Assembly: GCF_003148665.1 (NCBI RefSeq)
Contig: NZ_QGGQ01000008.1
Span: forward strand, 159,142 to 223,141
Source: Maribacter polysiphoniae
Lineage (GTDB): Bacteria > Bacteroidota > Bacteroidia > Flavobacteriales > Flavobacteriaceae
DNA length: 64,000 nucleotides
Reading direction: 5' to 3'
In this document: piece after piece, positions 37,046 through 45,501 of the stretch
Layout of the letters: each line of letters opens with the position of its first letter
Numbering within the stretch: position 1 is the first letter of the stretch
Translations under genes and position numbers: made by a program
The notes under the pieces: model-generated
Told to the model about the DNA's origin: nothing
The model's input: only the letters and a program-made list of their open reading frames with translations
Databases searched by the model: none

Positions 37046-38509
37046 ATGAAGAAATACATATATATCACTTTACTGGCTTTAAGCGTATGCGCTTGCGATG
37101 ACTCTTTTTTAGACAAAGAACCCTTGGGTTCATTAAGTGTGGGTACTTTTTACACCAATGAGGAAGAGGCCACACAGGCGGTCAATGCCATTTACGACGG
37201 AATCCAAAGTTATACCGTCTACGGTGCAATGTCAATCGTAGAAGACGTACAATCCGATGATGCGGAAAAAGGAGGGGGCGGACCTTCTGATCAACCCGGT
37301 ATGGATCAAGTGCAAAAATTCATTGCATCTGCCGATAACCATATCTACGTAGACAAATGGAAAGCATATTTCGTTCCGGTGTTCAGGGCAAATCTGGCTA
37401 TCCAGAAAATCCAGGGAATGGCAGAGGAAGATATAGATTCGGACATTAAGAATACATTATTGGCCGAAGCCAAGTTCCTTAGGGCATTGTGTTATTTTGA
37501 TTTGGTGATACGTTATGGCGATTTACCCATTGTAACAGAACCCAACAGCCCTGAGGATTATGACATTTCAAGAAGTCCCGAAAGTGAGGTTTGGAAGTTT
37601 ATCGAAGATGATCTTAAAGCAGCGATGGAAGGACTAAAAACGCCTGACGATCTTTCTGACAACGATTTGGGAAGGGCTACTGTAGGAGCCGCAAAGGCCC
37701 TTTTGGCCAAGTCTTATGTCTTTCAGAAAAAGTGGAAGGAAGCAGATCCATTACTTACGAGTGTGATCAACGATTATGGCTATGGCCTTTCTGATGATTT
37801 TTCCGCCATTTTCGGTATCGGAAACGAAACGAACAAAGAAGTGATTTTTCAGATAAACTTCCAAACAGGGGGTGCCAGTGACCGTGAAGGATATAACCGT
37901 AACGGATGGATGTCTCCAAGATCCTCGGATATTGATTGGGGTGGAATCGGCTTTATGTTACCAACACAGGATTTGGTAGACGAGTTTGAACCCGGCGATA
38001 TACGATTGGAAGCCTCCGTTCTAAAGGATGGTGACATTTTTAGTGGTGATGTCTATAAAGGGGAATGGTCTCCTACTGGATATAACTGTAAAAAAGGATT
38101 GGTGGCTTTTGATGACTATACGGCTGGAACACCATATTTTGTCGATAACAATTATGTAGTTATACGTTTAGGGGATATTTTTCTCCTAAAGGCTGAGACG
38201 TTGAATGAACTTGATCGAACAGGTGAGGCAGTCGATTTCATCAATCCCATTAGAAAACGTGCACAAGTGCCGTTTGTCGATGCGACCATTTCCAAAGAAC
38301 AAATGAGGGAAGCTCTTTATCACGAAAGAAGGGTTGAATTATGTTTTGAACAAAAACGATATTTTGACCTTGTTCGTTGGGGCAAGGCAGCTGAAGTAAT
38401 GACTGGCAAAGGGTACGGTTTCGTAGCTGGTAAGAACGAATTGTGGCCCATACCGCAAAGTGAGATTGATATCAATCCGAATTTGGCCCCCAATAACCCT
38501 AATTGGTAA
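37046..38509 (+). CDS. SusD/RagB-family glycan-binding outer-membrane lipoprotein
   Basis: A 487-residue lipoprotein with lipobox VCAC. SusD signatures: FLDKEPLGSLSVGTFYTNEEEATQAVNAIYDGI near the N-terminus, LAEAKFLRALCYFDLVIRYGDLPIV, GAAKALLAKSYVFQKKW, and the C-terminal ERRVELCFEQKRYFDLVRWG with ELWPIPQSEI. It caps the SusC pore and binds the target oligosaccharide. A long-stem terminator follows at once, so the enzymes downstream are probably expressed by partial read-through or from their own promoter. Confidence 0.95.
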   Translation: MKKYIYITLLALSVCACDDSFLDKEPLGSLSVGTFYTNEEEATQAVNAIYDGIQSYTVYGAMSIVEDVQSDDAEKGGGGPSDQPGMDQVQKFIASADNHIYVDKWKAYFVPVFRANLAIQKIQGMAEEDIDSDIKNTLLAEAKFLRALCYFDLVIRYGDLPIVTEPNSPEDYDISRSPESEVWKFIEDDLKAAMEGLKTPDDLSDNDLGRATVGAAKALLAKSYVFQKKWKEADPLLTSVINDYGYGLSDDFSAIFGIGNETNKEVIFQINFQTGGASDREGYNRNGWMSPRSSDIDWGGIGFMLPTQDLVDEFEPGDIRLEASVLKDGDIFSGDVYKGEWSPTGYNCKKGLVAFDDYTAGTPYFVDNNYVVIRLGDIFLLKAETLNELDRTGEAVDFINPIRKRAQVPFVDATISKEQMREALYHERRVELCFEQKRYFDLVRWGKAAEVMTGKGYGFVAGKNELWPIPQSEIDINPNLAPNNPNW

Positions 38510-38544
38510 GTTAGAATTTTTAAGAATTGAGTTAGTTGTTGTTA

Positions 38545-38616
38545 GTAGTAGAAAGAACGTTTCAATAGGCTTTGGAGCATCCGTGGATACCGGGGCCTAA
38601 AACGTTCTTTTCTACT
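38545..38616 (+). terminator. Long-stem terminator after susD
   Basis: TAGTAGAAAGAACGTTT at 38545-38561 pairs almost perfectly with AAACGTTCTTTTCTACTA at 38599-38616, with an inner AGGC/GCCT pairing in the loop. The 3' arm contains the T run. It separates susCD from the enzyme genes. Confidence 0.7.
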
Positions 38617-38757
38617 AAATTATTGGGCAGAGCAAACAAATTATTGTGTTCTTTTTAGGAAAGTACCAAACACAACGGTTTTATTCTTTTATTAAAATAT
38701 TTTATGAAAAGGATTCACGGGCATTTAAGCCTGTAAATCATAAATTTTATTAAATAG

Positions 38758-38826
38758 ATGAAGAAAACACTTCTACCTTGTTTGAACGTGAAGATTATTG
38801 CTAGTTGTAAACAAAAAAAGCTGTAA
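38758..38826 (+). pseudogene. Relic of a lipoprotein gene 5' end
   Basis: ATG plus 21 codons, then TAA. The product MKKTLLPCLNVKIIASCKQK starts like the lipoprotein gene at 40553 (MKKTLLLCITIGSLMSCNNK), including a lipobox-like ASC, and the DNA is alike through the signal sequence. The rest of the gene is missing. It is probably a decayed duplicate or the scar of a deletion. Confidence 0.4.
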
Positions 38827-39035
38827 AGAACGAAGCTATGTTGAATACTAGGCATGTAGATGAATTATCAAGTGAAAATAACCCAAAGGGTTATTACGTC
38901 CTATTGAGTGGGGGTTTTGTGGGACATATACATAAGGAATTTTAAATGCTCATTGTTTTTACCCTCCTTTACATAGGGTATGTTTTTCACACAATCTTCA
39001 TATATATAACAAGAACCATCTATTAACTTTTAAAA

Positions 39036-40478
39036 ATGCAATTTTTCAACTTCTCCAAGAAAAAAATATTGTTGGTTACCTTATCCATATTATGCCATGG
39101 ACTATACGCACAGACCAATAAAAAACCAAACATCGTTTTTATCCTAGTTGATGATTTAGGATGGATGGATATTGGCGCCAACGGCAGTACCTTTTATGAA
39201 ACGCCCAATATTGACCAATTGGCTGAGGAAGGCGTTCGCTTTACCCAAGCCTATGCTGCTTCACCGGTTTGTTCCCCAACAAGAGCTTCAATCCTAACCG
39301 GGAAAAATCCTGCTCGTATTCACCTTACTCAATGGATTGGCGGACCTGGGAATCCAAATTATGTAAAAAACCTTCCTCTCGAAGAAGTACTGTTCCCCGA
39401 AGTTCTAAAGGATGCCGGGTACAAAACTATTTTCTTGGGAAAATGGCACCTAAACAATGAGGCAGGCGAAGGCAAGTTCTGGCCGGACAAACAAGGTTTC
39501 GACATTAATATAGCAGGGCACTTTAGAGGTGGACTGTATATAAAAAACAAGTATTTCTCTCCATGGAACATACCAAATTTAAAAAATGGCCCAGATGGTG
39601 TATATATGACAGACCGCTTGGCAAAGGAGGCCGTTGACTTCATCGACAAAAATGCAAATGAGCCCTTTCTTCTGTATTTTTCCTTTTATTCTGTCCATGC
39701 TCCCTTTAGTGCCCCGGAGGATAGGATTAAAAAATATAACGGGAAAAAGGAAAAACTCGACTTGACCGATGAAGAGCGATTTGAAGAAGAAAAGAATAGA
39801 GGAAAACCGTTTCTCTACAGAAAAAAACAAGATCACCCCACTTATGCGGCCATGGTAGAATCCATGGACATAGCGGTTGGTAAAATACTCCATAAACTTA
39901 AAAAAAAGGGCATTGCGGATAACACGATCGTAATCTTTTTTTCTGATAACGGTGGACTATGCTCTTCAGAAGGGACTCCTACCGCAAACACTCCTTTAAG
40001 AGGAGGTAAAGGCTGGTTGTATGAGGGGGGCATAAGGGAGCCTGCTATTATTAAGTGGCCAGGAACAACAAAACCTGGAACCGTATCCGATGCTATCATC
40101 ACCAGTATGGACTTTTATCCCACCATTCTTGAGATGACGGGGCTGCCTTTACGTCCAGACCTACACAAGGACGGCAAAAGCTTTGTACCTATTCTTAAAA
40201 ACAAAAAACAAAAAATCCATAAAGCCACCTATTATCATTATCCCCACCGTTCCAACCAAAAAGGAGGGCCAAGCAGCGCCATACGTGAAGGAGATTACAA
40301 ATTAATTGTGTTTTTCAAGGATAACAGATTAGAACTATACAACATAAAGAATGATATTGGCGAAAGACATGACCTAGCTTCGGAATTACCAGTACTTAGG
40401 AATCGCCTTTTTAAAAAAATCAATAAATGGTGGAGCGATGTGGATGCCCAATTCCCTAAACAATATACACGAAAATAA
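39036..40478 (+). CDS. Exported S1-family sulfatase
   Basis: A 480-residue sulfate ester hydrolase with a type I signal (cleavage near LYAQ, residue 26). The metal-binding start is FILVDDLGWMDIGANG. The catalytic signature CSPTRASILTG has Cys79, which must be converted to formylglycine; KIIFLGKWHL-like and FFSDNGG segments give further active-site residues. The family architecture is complete at the usual length. It should remove sulfate from a glycan in the periplasm. It opens the enzyme block of the second locus, 74 bases before the GH-G-type glycosidase. No maturase gene is seen in this window, so the activating enzyme must be encoded elsewhere. The exact sulfate position is unknown. Confidence 0.92.
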   Translation: MQFFNFSKKKILLVTLSILCHGLYAQTNKKPNIVFILVDDLGWMDIGANGSTFYETPNIDQLAEEGVRFTQAYAASPVCSPTRASILTGKNPARIHLTQWIGGPGNPNYVKNLPLEEVLFPEVLKDAGYKTIFLGKWHLNNEAGEGKFWPDKQGFDINIAGHFRGGLYIKNKYFSPWNIPNLKNGPDGVYMTDRLAKEAVDFIDKNANEPFLLYFSFYSVHAPFSAPEDRIKKYNGKKEKLDLTDEERFEEEKNRGKPFLYRKKQDHPTYAAMVESMDIAVGKILHKLKKKGIADNTIVIFFSDNGGLCSSEGTPTANTPLRGGKGWLYEGGIREPAIIKWPGTTKPGTVSDAIITSMDFYPTILEMTGLPLRPDLHKDGKSFVPILKNKKQKIHKATYYHYPHRSNQKGGPSSAIREGDYKLIVFFKDNRLELYNIKNDIGERHDLASELPVLRNRLFKKINKWWSDVDAQFPKQYTRK

Positions 40479-40552
40479 CCAACTCGAAGGTTGATGCCTG
40501 TAGCTCCCGTAAGGTGCTAAACGTTCAACAACGATCTAACAATATAATTTAA

Positions 40553-41875
40553 ATGAAGAAAACACTCCTACTTTGTATAACTATCGGCAGTTTAATGAGC
40601 TGTAATAACAAGAAAACGGCAAAAAATGAATCTGTAATAAAAACCGACTCATCCCAGGTAACCATAAACAAAGAAGAAATGGAAAACCTTTACACTAGGC
40701 TGCGCAATGATTTTGAACGGCAGTCCAAGAAAGTAATACAGCCCGCCGAAGGATATTTGGAATATCCATATCTCATACCTTCCGGTTTTTATAAACAAAT
40801 GTGGGATTGGGATGGTTTTTTTATGGGAAACTATTTTGTGAGCAAGGGTAAACCGGAATACTTGAAATATTGGGCGTTAAACCTAATCAAAGGAATTGAT
40901 CAAGATGGATATGTGTCCGGTTGTGCAACTACCAAGGGACCTCGACCTATTTTTGGTAAGTTCGCGATGAAACCCTTTTTGTCCCAAGGCGTATATCTAG
41001 CCTCAAAAGGATTAAAGGATTTTTCGTGGGTAAAGCCTTATTATGGGCAGTTGAAAAAAGTATTGGAATACAGGGAACGTACGCAACAAGACGAAAAGAC
41101 CGGACTATTTTATTGGGATATTGCCATGCAAAGTGGAGCGGACAACAATCCTGCCATGAATTATTTCCAAGAAGACAAACGGTCCTTTCTTGCTCCCGAT
41201 GCCAGTACCCTTCAGTATAAGGAATATCAAGCCCAAGCGGCTATAGCCAAAGTACTGGGTAAGGATATGGATGCTATCGTCTATATTGAAAAGGCAAACA
41301 AATTGAAAAAAGCTATCAATACATATCTTTGGTCAAAGGAAGATCAGATTTATTATACCATTGATCGGGAAACAGGCGATTTTTACAAAAGAATCAGTTA
41401 TTCTTCGTTTGTGCCCTTAATGGCGGGCATAGCCCCGGAAGTAGAAGGTAAGGCAATGATCGGGAAATATCTTTTGGAACCGTCGCACATGAAAGCGAAA
41501 TATGGTTTTAGGTCACTTTCCGCCAAAGATCCAGATTACAACAACAAAAATATAATCGTGCCTTTTTCCAATTGGCAAGGCCCTGTGTGGCCTATTGCAA
41601 ATTACATTTACTCCATTGGCCTCAAAAAATATGGCTTTGATAAAGAAGTGGCTTGGCTGGGCAACAAGATAGGTACTTTATTGTTGAAGGATATGGAAAG
41701 ACACGACACCATGCATGAAAATTATAATGCCGAAACAGGGGTAGCTTTAGCCCCTAGTGATGACCATGTTGATGAAAATGGGAATATTGTTGGTTTCGTT
41801 AGTTGGAATCTATGTATAGAAAATGTTCTTGATGGGGTGGTAAATGATAATTGGATGTTATTGGATATTAATTGA
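40553..41875 (+). CDS. Lipoprotein (alpha/alpha)6 glycosidase, clan GH-G (GH37/GH63-like)
   Basis: A 440-residue lipoprotein (lipobox LMSC, Cys17) whose body is an (alpha/alpha)6 barrel. Characteristic motifs are MWDWDGFFMGNYF (about 83-95), GLFYWDIAMQSGADNNP with a probable acid Asp197, NWQGPVWPIANYIYSIGL, and MHENYNAETG with a probable base Glu389. These match the GH37 trehalase, GH63 and mannosylglycerate hydrolase (MGH1-like) group of inverting enzymes. Its substrate here is unknown; an alpha-linked sugar of a sulfated glycan fits the neighbourhood. It lies 74 bases after the first sulfatase and 26 bases before the next gene. A relic of its 5' end sits at 38758. Confidence 0.8.
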   Translation: MKKTLLLCITIGSLMSCNNKKTAKNESVIKTDSSQVTINKEEMENLYTRLRNDFERQSKKVIQPAEGYLEYPYLIPSGFYKQMWDWDGFFMGNYFVSKGKPEYLKYWALNLIKGIDQDGYVSGCATTKGPRPIFGKFAMKPFLSQGVYLASKGLKDFSWVKPYYGQLKKVLEYRERTQQDEKTGLFYWDIAMQSGADNNPAMNYFQEDKRSFLAPDASTLQYKEYQAQAAIAKVLGKDMDAIVYIEKANKLKKAINTYLWSKEDQIYYTIDRETGDFYKRISYSSFVPLMAGIAPEVEGKAMIGKYLLEPSHMKAKYGFRSLSAKDPDYNNKNIIVPFSNWQGPVWPIANYIYSIGLKKYGFDKEVAWLGNKIGTLLLKDMERHDTMHENYNAETGVALAPSDDHVDENGNIVGFVSWNLCIENVLDGVVNDNWMLLDIN

Positions 41876-41901
41876 GGATGATATAATTTCTAAAATCGAA
41901 A

Positions 41902-43926
41902 ATGATGCTAATTAAGAATATATTGGTGATTTCAGCACTACTGGTTTCTCAGTGGCAGATAGCGCAGGAAAAGCATTGGAGTATTAATAAATCCGATGAA
42001 ATACGGCTCGATGTTACTCAAAGTAACAATCACCCATATCAAGATAATATGGAACTTTCAGGAAAAAGGGTCTCTGGTATCGTAACCTATGCCATTAATG
42101 ACAAAAGGGAGGTAGCGGTAAGCCGTGAGATATTTTTTCCGCAACTACGCACATTTTTAAAGACCAACGACCCGGATTGGAAAGCGTATCGAGCATACCT
42201 TAAAGAAACGTATTCGGACGAAATTCTTCCTTCCATAGCCTTGGGTGATAGAATTTATGTACCTGGACCCGTTTCAGAGGTTTCCATTAATGGTATGTTG
42301 ACATTAAAGCACGAAGCTGTTGACGGGGTCGCACTGACGCGTACTTTTTTCCCCTCTATGAGTCAACGATTATTCGTAGAACAATGGACCATGACCAATA
42401 CCGGCACATCATCCATTGTATTAAAAGGGGGGCGTAAAGAAACCAAATCGATGACCGAAGGGGCAAAAGGCAACTATGCCATTTATATCGATTCCAACAT
42501 TAAGAACGAAGTAACCTTGCCCCCCGGTAAATCATATACTTTTTCAATTGGAATCTCTGCTACAATGAACGATGAGGAACGCATTCAAATATCCGGGAAT
42601 GAATTTTATAAAGAGCGACTAAGTTTTTTGGACCAAATGAAGAATTCTTTGGAATTGGTTACTCCCGATCCTACGTTGAACACCTTGTTCGGTTTTTCCA
42701 AGATTAGGGCCTCTGAAAGTATTTTTGAGTCAAAACTAGGTTTAATCCATTCTCCCGGTGGTGGCCGCTATTATGTCGGTTTTTGGGCCAATGATCAAGC
42801 GGAATATGTAGGACCCTTTTTTCCTTATTTAGGATATGCCACCGGAAACGAGGCATCTTTAAATGTTTATAGGATCTTTGATAAGGAAACAAACGATGCG
42901 TACACCAACCTCCCCTATTCTTTTGAAATGGAGGGCGATGCACCCAAAAGCACTTTAGATAGGGGTGATGCCGCTATGATCGCTTATGGAGCCACACAAT
43001 TTGCCTTGGCAAGTGGGGATAAAAATATCGCAAAAGAGCTATGGCCATTAATAACATGGTGTTTGGAGTACAATAGAAGACAATTGAACGATTCGGGCGT
43101 GGTTGTTTCGAAATCCGATGAAATGGAAGGAAGGATTCCTACGGGGACGGCCAATTTATCCACTTCCAGTTTGTACTACGGAGCCTTGGGATTGGCAGTA
43201 AGTCTAGGCCGTTCGTTAAACGAGAACAGTAAGACGTTACAAACGTATTCCAGACAGGCCAAAACCCTTAAAAAGGCAATCGAATCTTATTTTGGAGCGA
43301 CTATTGAGGGCATAGAAACCTATAAGTATTATAAGGAACATACCAAATTAAGGCATTGGATTTGCCTTCCTTTGGTCGTAGGTATTTACGATCGTAAAGA
43401 AGGCACCACAAAGGCCCTTTTTGATAAACTGTGGTCAGAGAACGGGGTGCATGTCGAAAAAAACGATGAAAACAAGGCTATTTCCGAAATTTTCTGGGAC
43501 AGGGGAACCTTATATGCCCTTAGGGGAACATTCCTGGCCGGATCCACGGAAGAATCACTGGAAAAACTGGATGAGTTTTCAAACAAACGACTTTTAGGCG
43601 ATCGGGTACCATATGTGGTAGAGGCTTTTCCCGAAGGTAACATGGCACAATTATCCGCGGAGAGTGGTCTTTACTGTCGCGTGTTCACCGAAGGAGTCTT
43701 TGGAATCGTCCCTACAGGGCTCCACAGTTTTAAAAGCACTCCCAGATTGCCCAAGGAATGGGACCATATGGCCTTAAAAAAAATAAAGGCCTTTGGTGAA
43801 AATTTTGATATCTCTATCGTAAGAAAAGCGAAAAAGCTGCACGTTAAAGTCGTCGATGGAGGGAATAAAACAATATATGAAAAGTATATAAGGGAAGGGG
43901 ATACCGTACATGTACATTTCAAATAA
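41902..43926 (+). CDS. Secreted six-hairpin glycosidase-like protein, family not recognised
   Basis: A 674-residue exported protein (hydrophobic N-terminus to about residue 22, no lipobox). Residues about 25-230 look like a beta-sandwich (LFVEQWTMTNTGTSSIVL). Residues about 250-620 look like an (alpha/alpha)6 barrel with GFWANDQAEYVGPFFPYLGYATGNE, DRGDAAMIAYGATQFAL and LPLVVGIYDRKEGTTKA. The end, SAESGLYCRVFTEGVFGIVPTGLHSFKSTPRLP, recalls the C-terminal part of GH78/GH106-like and other six-hairpin enzymes. I cannot place it in a named family. Candidate acids lie in the GFWANDQAE and KSDEMEGRIP segments. It sits in the middle of the enzyme operon, so a debranching or exo-glycosidase role on the same glycan is likely. 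Confidence 0.65.
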   Translation: MMLIKNILVISALLVSQWQIAQEKHWSINKSDEIRLDVTQSNNHPYQDNMELSGKRVSGIVTYAINDKREVAVSREIFFPQLRTFLKTNDPDWKAYRAYLKETYSDEILPSIALGDRIYVPGPVSEVSINGMLTLKHEAVDGVALTRTFFPSMSQRLFVEQWTMTNTGTSSIVLKGGRKETKSMTEGAKGNYAIYIDSNIKNEVTLPPGKSYTFSIGISATMNDEERIQISGNEFYKERLSFLDQMKNSLELVTPDPTLNTLFGFSKIRASESIFESKLGLIHSPGGGRYYVGFWANDQAEYVGPFFPYLGYATGNEASLNVYRIFDKETNDAYTNLPYSFEMEGDAPKSTLDRGDAAMIAYGATQFALASGDKNIAKELWPLITWCLEYNRRQLNDSGVVVSKSDEMEGRIPTGTANLSTSSLYYGALGLAVSLGRSLNENSKTLQTYSRQAKTLKKAIESYFGATIEGIETYKYYKEHTKLRHWICLPLVVGIYDRKEGTTKALFDKLWSENGVHVEKNDENKAISEIFWDRGTLYALRGTFLAGSTEESLEKLDEFSNKRLLGDRVPYVVEAFPEGNMAQLSAESGLYCRVFTEGVFGIVPTGLHSFKSTPRLPKEWDHMALKKIKAFGENFDISIVRKAKKLHVKVVDGGNKTIYEKYIREGDTVHVHFK

Positions 43927-44013
43927 TGGAATAATCGGTCCTATTGGATTTGTTTATCACAGTTAACGTCCAAACCCAAAATAATGTATAAAATAATGAT
44001 CTAATAGTCTACT

Positions 44014-45459
44014 ATGAAAATCAAAACAATTTATTTACTACCCATACTTTTTGCCATTGTCTTTGTGGCCTGCAAAAACCCTAAAAAAACAAGCGAAAAC
44101 ACGGCAACTAGTCGGATCGAGGGCAAGGATGTTAAGCAACCGAACATCATTTATATTATTGCCGACGATCTAGGTTATGGGGACTTGGGTTGTTTTGGGC
44201 AAAAGAAATTCAGTACATCCAATATTGATAAATTGGCTTCAGAGGGTATGGTCTTTACCCAACATTATGCAGGCACGAGTGTATGTGCCCCCTCCCGATG
44301 TTCCCTAATGACCGGATTTAACACAGGGCATACCGTTGTTAGGGGAAACAAAGAGCTTGAGCCAGAAGGCCAGTATCCTATACCCGATAGTACCTACACG
44401 GTCGCCGAGGCCCTAAAAAAAGTAGGATATGTAACTGGGGCCTTTGGAAAATGGGGACTGGGACATCCTGGTTCTGAAGGTGATCCAACCCAACAGGGCT
44501 TTGATGTATTCTATGGATATAATTGCCAACGACAGGCCCATCATTATTATCCAGACCATTTGTGGAGCAATTCAGATTCTATTGTGCTTTCGGGAAATGA
44601 AAATGGTAAAAGGGAAATATATGCACCCTCTTTAATCCAGGAGAAGACGCTCCAATTTATCGAGAAAAATAAAGACAATCCCTTTTTCTTGTTTGTTCCT
44701 TCGGTAATTCCCCATGCGGAATTGGCTGCCCCAGAGGATTTAATAAAGGAATATTCGGGAAAATTCCCTCCGGAAAAACCTTATAAGGGCGGCTATTATG
44801 GTGCCCAGGCAACACCGCATGCCGCATTTGTGGCGATGATTGAACTTTTGGACCGACAGGTAGGTGAAATCGTTCAAAAGGTAGAGGATATGGGCATTTC
44901 GGACAATACGATCATTATATTCACTTCCGATAACGGTCCCCACAATGAAGGAGGTGCCGATCCAGAATATTTTGATAGTAATGGTCCTTTAAGAGGGATT
45001 AAAAGAGACCTGTATGAAGGTGGAATCCGGATTCCTATGATTGCCAAATGGCCAGGAAAAATCAAATCCAACAGTAAAACGGAACTAGTTTCCGCTTTCT
45101 GGGACGTGCTACCTACCTTCTCGGATATTGCTGGTGTCGATACCCCCCCGAATATTGATGGAATCTCCTTTTTACCCACCATGTTAGGGAAAAAGGATAA
45201 ACAGGTCAAGCATGAGTATCTATATTGGGAGTTTCATGAAATGGGTGGACGAAAGGCTATACGCATGGGGGATTGGAAGGCGGTTCGTAACAATGTATTT
45301 AAAAACCCCAATGCACCGATGGAATTGTACGACTTAAAAAATGATATTGGCGAGAACAATGACATCGCAGGGTCACATCCAGATATCGTTAAGGAAATGG
45401 AGGATATTTTCAATACGGCCAGAACCCCATCCGAGGTCTTTAACTTCGATAAACATTAA
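44014..45459 (+). CDS. Lipoprotein S1-family sulfatase
   Basis: A 481-residue arylsulfatase-type enzyme with a lipoprotein signal (lipobox FVAC). Metal-site start IADDLGYGDLGCFG; catalytic signature CAPSRCSLMTG with Cys91 as the future formylglycine; GAFGKWGLGHPG and FTSDNGPHNEGGADPEYF as further active-site segments; C-terminal half YEGGIRIPMIAKWPGK. The sequence differs strongly from the sulfatase at 39036, including C-A-P-S-R against C-S-P-T-R, so the two probably remove sulfate from different positions. It lies 87 bases after the six-hairpin protein and 42 bases before the GH67-like protein. Confidence 0.92.
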   Translation: MKIKTIYLLPILFAIVFVACKNPKKTSENTATSRIEGKDVKQPNIIYIIADDLGYGDLGCFGQKKFSTSNIDKLASEGMVFTQHYAGTSVCAPSRCSLMTGFNTGHTVVRGNKELEPEGQYPIPDSTYTVAEALKKVGYVTGAFGKWGLGHPGSEGDPTQQGFDVFYGYNCQRQAHHYYPDHLWSNSDSIVLSGNENGKREIYAPSLIQEKTLQFIEKNKDNPFFLFVPSVIPHAELAAPEDLIKEYSGKFPPEKPYKGGYYGAQATPHAAFVAMIELLDRQVGEIVQKVEDMGISDNTIIIFTSDNGPHNEGGADPEYFDSNGPLRGIKRDLYEGGIRIPMIAKWPGKIKSNSKTELVSAFWDVLPTFSDIAGVDTPPNIDGISFLPTMLGKKDKQVKHEYLYWEFHEMGGRKAIRMGDWKAVRNNVFKNPNAPMELYDLKNDIGENNDIAGSHPDIVKEMEDIFNTARTPSEVFNFDKH

Positions 45460-45501
45460 TGCGTGCTACGTATTTGAAATCTTAAAATCAATCTAGGGAA
45501 A

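Larger units (their letters stand above)
38510..39035. other. Spacer with terminator and lipoprotein-gene relic
   Basis: 526 bases between susD and the first sulfatase. It contains the terminator at 38545-38616 and, at 38758-38826, a short ORF that copies the start of the lipoprotein gene at 40553. A 35-codon open frame at 38838-38945 may be another fragment. No intact gene. Confidence 0.5.
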
